Below, one piece after another: positions 34,467-43,404 of a stretch of 64,000 bases of DNA (positions are counted from its first letter, which is position 1; the number at the start of each line of letters is the position of its first letter). The stretch comes from Actinomadura craniellae (lineage in GTDB: Bacteria; Actinomycetota; Actinomycetes; Streptosporangiales; Streptosporangiaceae), in NCBI RefSeq assembly GCF_003289645.1, contig NZ_QLYX01000018.1:94869-158868 (forward strand), written 5' to 3'. The position numbers and the translations under genes are program-made. The notes beneath the pieces are model-generated. The model had not been told where the DNA came from and searched no databases. It was given only the letters and a program-made list of their open reading frames with translations.

Positions 34467-35302
34467 CAGCCCGCCCCCACCCGCACCCCGCTGCGCTCCA
34501 GCGCGTAGGCCAGGGCGTCGGCCAGGGTCGCCTTGGTGACGATGTCGCCGAACTCGATGCCGAGCGCGACGATCGTCTGGGCGATCTGCGGCCGGATCCC
34601 GGAGATGACGCACTCGGCGCCCATCAGCCGGGCCGCCACGACGGTCTTCAGCAGGTGCTGGGCCACCTCGGTGTCCACGGCCGGGACGCCGGTGATGTCG
34701 ATGACCGCGTGCTCCGAGCCGGTGTCCACCAGGGTCTGCAGCAGGGACTCCATGACGACCTGGGTCCGCGCCGAGTCGAGCGTGCCGACCAGCGGCACCC
34801 CCACGATGCCCTCCCAGAGCTTCACCACCGGCGTCGAGAGCTCCAGCAGCTGCTCGGCCTGGTCGGCGATCACCTGCTCGCGGGTGCGGGCGTAGGTCTC
34901 GAAGGTGAGCAGGCCGAGGTCGTCGATGTCCTTGGAGAAGGACGCGAACTCGCGGTAGACGACGACGCCCGTGCCGCCCCCCGCCTCGATCTCGTGCAGG
35001 ACGGCGTCCTTCAGCCCGAAGACGCTGACCGCGGTCTCCGACGGGCTGAACCCCTGGCGGGCCCGGGTCCGCGAGAGCTCCTGCAGGGCGGCGCTCAGCT
35101 CACCGGCGGCCGTCCCGTCCTCCTCGCCCATCGCCTGCACCACGAGCTCGTACAGTTCGGCCAGCTGCCCGCGCAACTCGGCCTGCGTCGTCCGACCACG
35201 CACCGTGTTCAGAACCGCGGCCACCCAGTGGTCGAGGACGCCCTCCCGCCGTTCTCGCAGCAAGGTCGCGATGCGCTGCTGCCTGCCTGCTCCCAAGGTC
35301 AT
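34466..35302 (-). CDS. rsbR: RsbR-like stressosome sensor
   Basis: A 278-residue protein. The N-terminal sensor (1-150), helical with QQRIATLLRERREGVLDHWV, varies between RsbR paralogues. The C-terminal STAS domain (about 160-278) has VPLVGTLDSARTQVVMESLL, the acceptor region VIDITGVPAVDTEVAQHLLK (Thr rather than Ser at the second site) and AECVISGIRPQIAQTIVALG. ATG with GGGAG upstream. First gene of the operon that runs on to RsbS, RsbT, RsbX-like, kinase and PP2C. Confidence 0.9.
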   Translation of the reverse strand: MTLGAGRQQRIATLLRERREGVLDHWVAAVLNTVRGRTTQAELRGQLAELYELVVQAMGEEDGTAAGELSAALQELSRTRARQGFSPSETAVSVFGLKDAVLHEIEAGGGTGVVVYREFASFSKDIDDLGLLTFETYARTREQVIADQAEQLLELSTPVVKLWEGIVGVPLVGTLDSARTQVVMESLLQTLVDTGSEHAVIDITGVPAVDTEVAQHLLKTVVAARLMGAECVISGIRPQIAQTIVALGIEFGDIVTKATLADALAYALERSGVRVGAG

Positions 35303-35511
35303 CCGGCTACTCCCGAATACGGTCGGAACGTCCGCAATGGTCGGCGCAACACTACCGTCAGCGACGAGAACCGGGCACTCCACGTGGGATAACAGCTCGA
35401 GGTCGGCTTTTCCCCCAAGACGAACCAGCCCGCCGCCGGCGCCTCCCGCGAGCCGTGCTCGGCCCGGGTTCCCGTCGTGCCCGGCGGGCGCGATTCCGGA
35501 AAAAGCGCACC

Positions 35512-35715
35512 TCATCCCTCCGGCGAGGTACCGCTGTCGCGGTGTTCGCACCGGGACGGTTCGCGCACCGCGGCGGGGCCGGCGCCGAAGAACGGCAGAA
35601 CCGTGACGGCGGCGGAGATCAGGGCTTCGGCGAGGCTCGCACCGTTCGCCAGCGCGAGACCGATCACCCCGCCCGCCACGGCGCTCATGACGATCGCCGA
35701 CCGGATCGAGATCAT
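35512..35715 (-). CDS. Small membrane protein, unknown
   Basis: A 67-residue protein (from MISIRSAIVMSAVAGGVIGL) with one long or two short hydrophobic segments up to TVLPFFGAG and a charged tail. No motif recognised. It lies upstream of the stressosome operon on the same strand but separated by about 200 bp. Confidence 0.4.
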   Translation of the reverse strand: MISIRSAIVMSAVAGGVIGLALANGASLAEALISAAVTVLPFFGAGPAAVREPSRCEHRDSGTSPEG

Positions 35716-36126
35716 GTCACGCCCCGATCCATTGCGGGACCTTCGCGGGTCCGCGTCTCGTGGAGCGCGCATCCATTTTTCGCCACTTGTTGACCCCCAG
35801 TCCGGTTGATCGGTGAATCCCCGTTCCCGATCTGTCCCAATGCGCGAAGGACGATTCCATTCCTTGCTGGGTCAATCCCGTGCCGATCTCGGCCGTCCGC
35901 GGGCTTGTTTCGGACACTGCGGGACAGCTTGGGACGCCCGCCAAACACATTCCCGGCCGTCCCGATAGGCGTCCGTTAAAGGTGACCCCGGGAGGGACCT
36001 GGTCATTCTCCGCCGGCCCGGCGGAGAGCGGCAGAGTGCACAGATCTGGTGTGCCGTTCGTCGGTACCGTTGAGCCGGGACAAGCCGGGACAACCTGGGA
36101 CGGCCAAGAGCGACGGGAGAGAACCG
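35716..36126. promoter_or_regulatory. Upstream region of the NB-ARC regulator with phased GGGACA repeats
   Basis: This 411-bp gap has two groups of three direct repeats with an exact 10-bp period. Group 1 at 35911-35936 reads cGGACA, GGGACA, GGGACG; group 2 at 36074-36103 is GCCGGGACAA twice and CCTGGGACGG. The second group ends 23 bp before the ATG at 36127. An inverted pair, TTCCC and TGTCCC, with the same spacing lies at 35824-35838. They look like binding sites for a multimeric regulator, perhaps the HTH protein itself. Confidence 0.6.
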
Positions 36127-38502
36127 ATGGCTCCGCGACCGGTGGATGACATCGACCCTTCGGCGGCTGAGACCAAGGAAGACCTGGCTCGCTGCCTTCG
36201 TATGGTGCGGGCTCGCGCCGACAACCCGTCATATCGGAACCTGGAAAAGCAGGCGATCACCCGCGGGCAGGTCATGCCCCGGACGACCCTCGGCGAAGTG
36301 CTGAACGGACGCCGATTTCCCAGCAAGATCTTTCTCCGCACATTTTTGAAGTTGTGCGGCGTCGACCCCGACACCGATCCCCGCTGGGAACAGACCTGGA
36401 ACCGGATCGCGGTCGCCTCGCACACCATGGACGGCCCGCCGGCCGGCCTGGAGCCACGGGGGGCCGGCGCCGGGTACGGCCCGTCCGGCGCCCGCCCGCC
36501 GGGGACGTTGCCGCGCATCTGGAACGTCGACCCGCGCAACCCGGAGTTCGCCGGCCGGGAACGGCTCCTGGACGAGTTGCACCAGCGGCTGGGCAGCACC
36601 GGGCACACCGTCGTCCAGGCGCTGCGCGGCATGGGCGGCGTCGGCAAGACCCATCTGGCGATCGAGTACGCGCACCGGTTCTCCGACCGGTACGAGCTGG
36701 TCTGGTGGATCTCCGCGGAGGACGCCTCGCTCATCGGGGAGCAGTTCTCCGCGCTGGCCGTCCAGCTCGGGCTGGCCGAGGTCGGGGCCGACACGGTGGC
36801 CGTCGCCGGGATGCTCAAGGCCTACCTGCGCGGGCGCGGCAGGTGGCTCCTCATCTTCGACAACGCCGAGGCCGTCGAGGCCGTCCGCGAGTGGCTGCCC
36901 GGCGGGCCGGGGCACGTGCTCATCACCTCGCGGGCCGGCGGATGGGAGCGGGTGGCGAGCGGCCTCACCGTGGACGTGATGGACCGCTGGGAATCGGTGA
37001 CGCTGCTGCGCAACCACCACGGCGAGCTGACCGAACCCGAGGCCGACGAGCTCGCCGCGGCGCTCGGTGACCTGCCGCTCGCGCTGGCGCAGGCGGGCGG
37101 CTTCCTGGCCGAGACCGGCACGTCCGTCACCGACTACCTGCGGCTGCTCTCCGACCACCCGGACGCCGTCATGGGCGTGGGCGCCACGGACGGGTACCCG
37201 CGCCCGCTGGCGGCGGCCATCGCGCTGAGCACGACCAGGCTGGGCCGCGACGACGCCGTCGGTTCCGCGGTCGTGCGGCTGTGCGCCTTCCTCGCGCCCG
37301 AGACCGTCCCCGTGCAGTGGCTGATCAGTGCTCCGCGGGCCGAGGGGGGCCCGCTCGGCGAGCTCAGCTCCGCGGGCGGCGGCCCGATGGCGGTGCTGCG
37401 GGGGGTGGGGGCCGTCAGCCGCTTCGGCCTGGCGGTGGTGACGCGCGAGGGCATCCGCCTGCACCGGCTCACCCGCGGGATCATCCAGGACCAGCTGGAC
37501 CGGAGTGACCGCGAGGCCGCGCTGGAGCACGCGCGGCTCCTGCTGGTCGCCAACCGCCCGGGGGATCCGGAAGCGCCGGTGAACTGGCCGCAGTGGGCGC
37601 AGCTCGTCCCCCACCTGCTCGCGGTCGAGCCCGCCGAAGGCACCTCGGCCGAACTGCGCCGGGTGTCCTGCGACGCCGCCTGGTACCTCATCGAGCGCGG
37701 CGACGCCGAGGCCAGCCGGCGCCTCGCCGACGGCGCGGTCCGGAACTGGCGGGAGACGATCGGCCCCGACCATCCGGACACGCTGCTGGCCACGCGGTGC
37801 CTCGCCCGCGCTCACCGGGAGATGGGGCGGTACGGGGAGGCGCTGGGGCTGTACGAGGCGACGCTGCCGCGCTATCGCGGCGCCCTGGGCGACGACCACC
37901 CCGACACGTTGCGGTTCGCCCACGGGATGGCGATCGCGCTGGCCCTGCTGGGCCGCCACGAGGAGGCGCGCTCGCTCCAGGCCGACACGCTGGGCCGTTA
38001 CCGGCGGGTGCTGGGCGCCGACCATCCTCATGCGCTGCATTCGGCCAACCACCTCGCGGTGGCGCTGCGGGCGCTCGGCGAGATCCAGGAGGCGATCCGC
38101 CTGCATCAGGAGACGTGGGACAGTTACCGCCGGGTCCTGGGCGACGACCATCCGGACACGCTGCGCTCGGCGGCCAATCTCGCGCTGGACCTGAGAGCGC
38201 GGGGCCTCCTCGACCGGGCGCACGAACTCCAGCGGCAGACCCTGGACGAGCGGCGACGCATCCTGGGCGACGACCACCTTTACACCCTGCAGTCGGCCCG
38301 CGAACTGGCCGAGACCCTGTTCCTTCTCGGCCGGGCCGAAGAGGCCCTCGCCCTGCAGCGGAACGCCCTTGAGCGGGCCAGGACGACACTCGGTGACGAT
38401 CACCCGGAAACACAATTCGCAAAGCGAAACATAGCAGACATTTTCAATGTGATTCCGTCCGACAAAAACCTCAGTGGTTTCGAAGGAGGAGCCGAGCCTT
38501 AG
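36127..38502 (+). CDS. HTH / NB-ARC / TPR regulator (FxsT-like)
   Basis: A 791-residue protein. Residues 1-90 form an XRE-like helical domain with TTLGEVLNGRRFPSKIFLRT. An NB-ARC ATPase follows, with P-loop GMGGVGKTHLAIEYAHR near residue 170, Walker B RWLLIFDNAEAV near 245 and the GLPL-type motif LGDLPLALAQAGG near 320. The last 250 residues hold about five TPR-type repeats, each with a DDHPDTLR-like motif (LGDDHPDTLRFAHG and others). This architecture is common in actinomycetes, including the FxSxx-COOH system, as a signal-responsive switch. An ATP-grasp enzyme and a P450 follow. Phased repeats upstream may mediate control. Confidence 0.82.
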   Translation: MAPRPVDDIDPSAAETKEDLARCLRMVRARADNPSYRNLEKQAITRGQVMPRTTLGEVLNGRRFPSKIFLRTFLKLCGVDPDTDPRWEQTWNRIAVASHTMDGPPAGLEPRGAGAGYGPSGARPPGTLPRIWNVDPRNPEFAGRERLLDELHQRLGSTGHTVVQALRGMGGVGKTHLAIEYAHRFSDRYELVWWISAEDASLIGEQFSALAVQLGLAEVGADTVAVAGMLKAYLRGRGRWLLIFDNAEAVEAVREWLPGGPGHVLITSRAGGWERVASGLTVDVMDRWESVTLLRNHHGELTEPEADELAAALGDLPLALAQAGGFLAETGTSVTDYLRLLSDHPDAVMGVGATDGYPRPLAAAIALSTTRLGRDDAVGSAVVRLCAFLAPETVPVQWLISAPRAEGGPLGELSSAGGGPMAVLRGVGAVSRFGLAVVTREGIRLHRLTRGIIQDQLDRSDREAALEHARLLLVANRPGDPEAPVNWPQWAQLVPHLLAVEPAEGTSAELRRVSCDAAWYLIERGDAEASRRLADGAVRNWRETIGPDHPDTLLATRCLARAHREMGRYGEALGLYEATLPRYRGALGDDHPDTLRFAHGMAIALALLGRHEEARSLQADTLGRYRRVLGADHPHALHSANHLAVALRALGEIQEAIRLHQETWDSYRRVLGDDHPDTLRSAANLALDLRARGLLDRAHELQRQTLDERRRILGDDHLYTLQSARELAETLFLLGRAEEALALQRNALERARTTLGDDHPETQFAKRNIADIFNVIPSDKNLSGFEGGAEP

Positions 38503-38586
38503 GATCGACGCAAATCCCCTTGGTGCCGTTTGTCGACCAGTGGCCGTGTATGGTTCGATCCAGTCGACAAAAGGAAAGGATTGATC

Positions 38587-39489
38587 ATGTCGGTAGCGCA
38601 GTTGAAGATCGCTCTCGTCACGGCACGACAACGACCCGAAGTAAATGTCGATCATGACATGTCGTCGCTCTGCCAAGCGCTCTTGGACGCCGGAGTGAGC
38701 GCCGAGGCGGCGGCCTGGGACGACCCCTCTCTGGAGTGGTCGTCCTTCGATCTCGTGGTGATCAGATCGCCCTGGGATTACTCGTGGCGCTCCACCGAGT
38801 TCCTTTCCTGGGTCGACGAGGCGGCGACGAAAACGCGGCTGGCCAACCCCGCGAAACTCGTGCACTGGAACGCGAACAAGGAGTACCTGAAGGTACTGGC
38901 CGAAAAAGGCGTTCCGGTCGTTCCAACGTCGTATATCTGGCCCGAAGACCCGATCGAGCTTCCGCGCGACCACGAGTTCGTGGTCAAGCCGGCCGTCGGC
39001 GCGGGTGCCCGCTACGCCGCCCGGTACCGGCCCGAGGAGTCGGCCGCCGCCGCCGAACACGTCGCGAAGATCCAGGCCACCGGTGTTCCGGTCATGATGC
39101 AGCCCTACCTCCACAACATCGACGTCACCGGGGAACGCGCGCTGGTCTTCCTGCACGGCACGTTCCTCCACGCCATCCGCAAGCGCGCCGTCCTCAGCCC
39201 GGGGCTGCGCTTCGACGCCCCCCGCGACGCGCACCCGGGCACCGAACCGTGGACACCCACCGCGGACGAGAGGGCGCTGGCGGCCCAGGCGCTCGAAGCG
39301 GTCCCGAACTCGCGCGACCTCCTCTACGCGCGGGTCGACATGGCCGACGGGCCGGACGGCCGCCCGATCATCACCGAACTCGAACTCGTGGAACCCGGCC
39401 TGTACCTGCGGTTCCACAAGGGGTCCGAACGCGTCTTCGCCGACGCGATCATCCGCCACGCCCAGTCGGTCACCAGGGAGGGCGCGTAG
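38587..39489 (+). CDS. ATP-grasp ligase (RimK/DcsG-like)
   Basis: A 300-residue ATP-grasp enzyme. ATG follows AAAGGAAAGG. The front (SAEAAAWDDPSLEWSSFDLV, then VIRSPWDYSWRSTEFLSWVD) matches the branch that includes DcsG of D-cycloserine synthesis and glutathione-synthetase-like ligases. The ATP-binding core has FVVKPAVGAGARYAARY near residue 140 and LHNIDVTGERALVF; the C-terminus has LLYARVDMADGPDGRPIITE followed by LELVEPGLY with the metal-binding Glu residues. It would join a carboxylate to an amine or thiol using ATP. It precedes a P450 gene by 60 bp, which hints at a small two-enzyme pathway; substrate unknown. Confidence 0.8.
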   Translation: MSVAQLKIALVTARQRPEVNVDHDMSSLCQALLDAGVSAEAAAWDDPSLEWSSFDLVVIRSPWDYSWRSTEFLSWVDEAATKTRLANPAKLVHWNANKEYLKVLAEKGVPVVPTSYIWPEDPIELPRDHEFVVKPAVGAGARYAARYRPEESAAAAEHVAKIQATGVPVMMQPYLHNIDVTGERALVFLHGTFLHAIRKRAVLSPGLRFDAPRDAHPGTEPWTPTADERALAAQALEAVPNSRDLLYARVDMADGPDGRPIITELELVEPGLYLRFHKGSERVFADAIIRHAQSVTREGA

Positions 39490-39549
39490 AACAGTGGTTG
39501 ACCGGCCGGCGCAGGTCGCCTGTCACAACTTCTGGCATGGAGATCACGT

Positions 39550-40725
39550 ATGGAACACCCCCGTGTCATCCCCTTCTCATGTCCGGAGCCACTCGCCGAA
39601 CCCGCAGAACTAGCCGAACTACGCGAAACCGAAGGGCTCGCCCGAGTACGCACCTCCACCGGCCATCCCGCCTGGCTGGCCACCCGGTACGACGACGTCC
39701 GCTCCCTGTGCGCCGACCGCAGGATAGGAAAGAGCCACCCCGACCCGGCGCGCGCCCCCCGACTCTGGAACGCAGAACTGTTCGCCCCGGAACGCAGAGA
39801 ACCGGAAAAGGAACTCGACGAACGCCGGAGGGTGCGAGCCGTCGTCATGTCCACGTTCGGACGGCAGCGCATCGAGGGCCTGCGGCCGAGCGCGACGGAA
39901 ACCTGCGAAGACCTGCTCAGCGGCCTCGTAGCACGCGGGACGACCGCCGACCTCGTCGCGGAGTTCGCCGAACCCTTCGCCACCGACCTGTTATTCGATT
40001 ACCTCGGAATTCCACTGACCGACCGGGAGGCGGTCCGCGCCGGAATCATCGCCGTCAGGAAACCGGGCGGCAGTTCCGGGATGCGCGCACAGATGCGCTC
40101 CTACTTTCACGACCTGATGCAGGAAAAAAGCCGGAACCCGGGCGCCGACGCGCTCTCAGAAATGATCTCCAGGCTTGCGTCCCCCACCGATATCACGCTA
40201 CTGAGCGGCTTCTTTCCGGCCCTTGCCGAGTACGACACCATCGCCAACAGGATCGGCTACGGGCTGCTGGCGCTGCTGGCGCACCCCGGCCAGCTCGCCG
40301 CGGTGCGCCGGGACGGATCGCTCGTCCCCTCCGCCATCGAGGAGATCATGCGCTTCGCCGTGCCCGGCGGTAGCTGGCTCCCCCGCTACGCGCTGGTCGA
40401 TTTCACCTTCCAGGGCGCCGACATCCGCCGCGGCGACCTCATCGTCTGCTCCGCGCAGTCCGCCAACCGGGACAGCGGTGTCTTCGCCGACCCGGACACG
40501 TTCGACGCCGCGCGGACACCCAACCCGCACCTCGGCTTCGGGCACGGCAAGTTCTACTGCCCCGGGGCACCCCTGTCCCGCATGATGCTGGAGATCGTGA
40601 TCGTGGCCGTGTTCCGCCGGTTGCCGAACCTGCGGCTGGCGGTGCCCCCCACCGAACTGCTCGTCGATACCGGGAAGGTGACCGGCGGCCTGGTGGCCCT
40701 GCCCGTGTCCTGGGACGCGAACTGA
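39550..40725 (+). CDS. Cytochrome P450 with altered heme loop
   Basis: A 391-residue soluble bacterial P450. The I-helix region is FPALAEYDTIANRIGYGLLA, with AEYDT at the place of the AGxET motif; the K-helix ExxR is in IEEIMRF. The heme loop is HLGFGHGKFYCPGAPLSR: the Cys ligand is present, but the residue two before it, normally His or Arg contacting the heme propionate, is Phe. It is the last gene after the NB-ARC regulator and ATP-grasp genes. No ferredoxin gene is adjacent. It may hydroxylate or couple the product of the ATP-grasp enzyme; this is inference. Confidence 0.88.
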   Translation: MEHPRVIPFSCPEPLAEPAELAELRETEGLARVRTSTGHPAWLATRYDDVRSLCADRRIGKSHPDPARAPRLWNAELFAPERREPEKELDERRRVRAVVMSTFGRQRIEGLRPSATETCEDLLSGLVARGTTADLVAEFAEPFATDLLFDYLGIPLTDREAVRAGIIAVRKPGGSSGMRAQMRSYFHDLMQEKSRNPGADALSEMISRLASPTDITLLSGFFPALAEYDTIANRIGYGLLALLAHPGQLAAVRRDGSLVPSAIEEIMRFAVPGGSWLPRYALVDFTFQGADIRRGDLIVCSAQSANRDSGVFADPDTFDAARTPNPHLGFGHGKFYCPGAPLSRMMLEIVIVAVFRRLPNLRLAVPPTELLVDTGKVTGGLVALPVSWDAN

Positions 40726-40753
40726 TCCGGGCCCGCTGGTCCGTCCGCCCGTG

Positions 40754-41449
40754 CTACGCGGCGGGGCGGAGGGGCCAGGAGCCGTCCGCTGGTTTGTTCT
40801 GGCCCTGGGAGCGCCAGTAGCTGGTGAGTTTGTCGGCCCACTGGCGGGACCAGCCGATCTGGTCGCGGTAGAGCTTGGCCAGGTCGGCGTCGCCGACCTC
40901 GGCCGGGTACTTCCGGGCGAGGCGCCAGGCGAGGCGGGCGGCGGCCAGCGCGTCCTCGGCCGCGTCGTGGGCGCCGCCGTGCCGCACCTTGTAGTGCCGG
41001 CAGGTCTCCTCCAGGGTGCGGCGGCCGCGGCGGTGGTCGAGTGCCCGGTCGATGACGTGGGGGTCGACGACGGGGCCGGAGATGGTGAGGGCGGTGCCGC
41101 AGTGCCGGCGGAGTTCGCGGTCCAGGACGGTGAAGTCGTAGCTGACGTTGTAGCCGATCACCGGGATCCGGTCGGACCAGGCGGTGGCGAGCCTGCGGGC
41201 GATCTCCCGGATGGCTTCGGCCGGCTTGCGGCCCCCGGCGCGGGCCTGTTCGGTGGTGATGCCGTGAATGGCGGTGGCCTCGGCGGGGATCTCGACGCCG
41301 GGGTCGATGAGGAAGTCGATGGTCTCGGTGGGTTTTCCGGCGCCGACGAATACGAGGGTCGCGGTGACGATTCTGGCGGTGTCACGATCGGCACCGGTCG
41401 TCTCGGTGTCGAAACCGCACAGCCGACCATCGGCCCAGCCCACAAGCAC
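40754..41449 (-). CDS. DnaQ-like DEDDh 3'-5' exonuclease
   Basis: A 231-residue exonuclease. Motif I is LCGFDTETTGADRDTARIV (Asp and Glu ligands), motif II is VIGYNVSYDFTVLDRELRRH, and motif III is HGGAHDAAEDALAAARLAWR with the catalytic His and Asp. The family trims DNA or RNA 3' ends, in proofreading or repair. The start is a GTG. A Trp-rich tail (WSRQWADKLTSYWRSQGQ) extends beyond the catalytic domain. It is unlinked to its neighbours. Confidence 0.88.
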   Translation of the reverse strand: MLVGWADGRLCGFDTETTGADRDTARIVTATLVFVGAGKPTETIDFLIDPGVEIPAEATAIHGITTEQARAGGRKPAEAIREIARRLATAWSDRIPVIGYNVSYDFTVLDRELRRHCGTALTISGPVVDPHVIDRALDHRRGRRTLEETCRHYKVRHGGAHDAAEDALAAARLAWRLARKYPAEVGDADLAKLYRDQIGWSRQWADKLTSYWRSQGQNKPADGSWPLRPAA

Positions 41450-41559
41450 ACCGCCATTCTGTTCGGAGAAATCCCTCGGCAGCGGCGCTCACCTTATCGG
41501 CAGCCCCCGACAAGCCGCCCAACGCGCCATTTTCCCATGCCGATGGGGCATGCACCGGC

Positions 41560-41712
41560 TTTTCGCCGGGTGGTGGGAGACTCCGCGGGACGCTGGCGCC
41601 CAGCAGCGAGATTGCGGAGGTCGTCTGGCTGGGCCATGCCGACCGGGACCGGGTGTCCCCCGTCGACCAGATCATCTTTGACCATCTGCACCGGGCGGGG
41701 CGGCTCGGCTGA
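41560..41712 (+). pseudogene. Remnant of a NUDIX hydrolase gene (C-terminal end)
   Basis: In one frame the plus strand reads GTLAPSSEIAEVVWLGHADR followed by DRVSPVDQIIFDHLHRAGRL and G, stop at 41710. This closely resembles the C-terminal end of actinobacterial NUDIX hydrolases (EIAEVVW and VSPVD). Upstream in the same frame there is no NUDIX box and no sensible start, so the front of the gene has been lost, probably when the exonuclease gene came to lie beside it. Confidence 0.6.
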
Positions 41713-41795
41713 CCGGATGCTGCCATCTCCGGATGGGCGCGGACGGTTCCCAGTACGGTGAGCCACTGCCATGAACGATCTTCCGGAGGCGTGCC

Positions 41796-42173
41796 GTGCT
41801 GATGTTCTACGGAGGCGTCGGTCTCCTCGTCCTCGCGCTCTGGATCTTCTGCCTGCTCGACGTGATCACCACGAACGAGTATGCCTGCCGTAACCTGCCG
41901 AAAACGCTCTGGCTGATCCTCGTGCTGATCCTGCCGACCGTGGGCTCGATCGCCTGGCTGATCGCGGGCCGCCCCCAGGCCGACCACTCGCCGGGCCTTC
42001 CCTACAAGGGCAACACCGCGAGCAGGTTCCCCGAGTACGACCGTCCGGGGCGGGCCGTGGCGTTCAATCCCGAGGACGACGAGGCGTTCCTGCAGAGCCT
42101 GCGCGATCGCGCCGAGGAGCAGCGCCGCAAGGCCCGCGAGCAGAGCCGGGAGAAGGACAAGGACGGTCTCTAG
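41796..42173 (+). CDS. PLDc_N-domain membrane protein
   Basis: A 125-residue protein with two membrane segments, VGLLVLALWIFCLLDVITTN and LWLILVLILPTVGSIAWLIA, separated by the short loop EYACRNLPKT. This is the phospholipase D nuclease N-terminal (PLDc_N) arrangement, here without any phospholipase domain. The C-terminal part is a charged helix (LRDRAEEQRRKAREQSREKD), probably coiled coil in the cytoplasm. GTG start with CGGAGG upstream. Function unknown. Confidence 0.8.
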   Translation: MLMFYGGVGLLVLALWIFCLLDVITTNEYACRNLPKTLWLILVLILPTVGSIAWLIAGRPQADHSPGLPYKGNTASRFPEYDRPGRAVAFNPEDDEAFLQSLRDRAEEQRRKAREQSREKDKDGL

Positions 42174-42365
42174 ACCGAGTCCGGCCTGGGTTGACGCCAG
42201 GATGAGATAGGACATATCAGACCAAGATCGCAAATTTACTGAACTATCAATATATGACCGCACCACCCGGGTACTGGCGGTTAGTAGCCTGTGAAATCTC
42301 TACAACCGTCCCGCCCTCGGCGGACGGGATGGCCCCCACCATCACCGAGAAAAGGGGGCACGACC

Positions 42366-43325
42366 ATGGCGACCCGAACCGAGCTCGTCCTCGAACCCGC
42401 CGCGCAGGAACTCGTCGACACCACCTCGCGGCCGCCCTTCCTGTACGAGCTGGAACCGGCCGCGGCGCGCAAGTTCATCGACGACATCCAGGCCGCGCCG
42501 ATCGACAAACCGCCGGTCGACGAGGAGTGGATCACCGTGCCGGCCGAGGTCGGCGACGTGCGCGTGCGCATCGTCCGGCCGCGGGGCGCCACGGGCACGC
42601 TGCCCGTCGTGCTGTACATGCACGGCGGCGGCTGGGTGCTGGGCAACGCGGGCACCCACGACCGGCTCGTCCGCGAACTCGCCATCGGCGCGGGGGCGGC
42701 CGTCGTCTTCGTCGAGTACACGCCCGCACCGGAGGCGCGCTACCCGGTGGCCATCGAGCAGGGGTACGCCGTCGCCCGGTGGGTCACCCGCAAGGGCGCC
42801 GACCGGGGGCTGGACGGCGGGCGGATGGCGGTCGCCGGCGACTCGGTCGGCGGGAACATGGCCGCCGCGCTGGCCCTCATGGCCAAGGAACGCGGCGACG
42901 TCACCTTCGTCCACCAGTCGATGTACTACCCGGTGACGGACGCGGCCATGGACACCGGCTCCTACGAGGAGTTCGCCAGCGGCCACTACCTCAGCCGCCG
43001 GCTGATGGAGTGGTTCTGGGACGCCTACACCACCGACCCGGCCCAGCGCGCGGAGATCACCGCGTCACCCAACCGGGCCACCGCCGAGCAGCTCGCCGGG
43101 CTGCCACCGGCCTTCCTGCTGGTGGACGAGGTGGACGTGCTGCGCGACGAGGGCGAGAGCTACGCGGCCAAGCTGCGCGCCGCAGGGGTGCCGGTCGCGA
43201 CCGTCCGCTACGACGGCACGGTGCACGACTTCATGATGCTCAACCCGCTCAACGACACCCAGGCGACCCGGGCCGCCGTCGCCCAGGCCGGCACGGTCCT
43301 GCGGAACGCGCTCCATACCAGGTGA
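42366..43325 (+). CDS. Alpha/beta hydrolase of the HSL (hormone-sensitive lipase) family
   Basis: A 319-residue esterase. The oxyanion motif is LYMHGGGWVLGNAGTH near residue 80; the nucleophile elbow is VAGDSVGGNMAAALAL near 160; the catalytic Asp lies in FLLVDEVDVLRDEG and the His in YDGTVHDFMML, all in family order. No signal peptide, so it is cytosolic. The ATG is set by AAAAGGGGG upstream. It is a single gene before the kinase/sigma pair. Short-chain esters are the usual substrates. Confidence 0.88.
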   Translation: MATRTELVLEPAAQELVDTTSRPPFLYELEPAAARKFIDDIQAAPIDKPPVDEEWITVPAEVGDVRVRIVRPRGATGTLPVVLYMHGGGWVLGNAGTHDRLVRELAIGAGAAVVFVEYTPAPEARYPVAIEQGYAVARWVTRKGADRGLDGGRMAVAGDSVGGNMAAALALMAKERGDVTFVHQSMYYPVTDAAMDTGSYEEFASGHYLSRRLMEWFWDAYTTDPAQRAEITASPNRATAEQLAGLPPAFLLVDEVDVLRDEGESYAAKLRAAGVPVATVRYDGTVHDFMMLNPLNDTQATRAAVAQAGTVLRNALHTR

Positions 43326-43404
43326 GCGCGCTGTCACAACCGAGGGGGGCTGTCTTGTCCTACCTGACGACCGGATACCGTCCTCCAACAGGGGAGGCAG
43401 ACCA

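Noticed and set aside
36229..39459. A 1076-codon open frame on the minus strand
   Set aside because: It is antisense to the NB-ARC and ATP-grasp genes, is rich in Arg/Gly/Val/Asp runs typical of GC-rich shadow frames, and shows no domain.
36127..40725. A full FxSxx-COOH RiPP system
   Set aside because: Only the NB-ARC/TPR-type protein is present; no radical SAM FxsB gene or FxSxx-ending peptide was found beside it.
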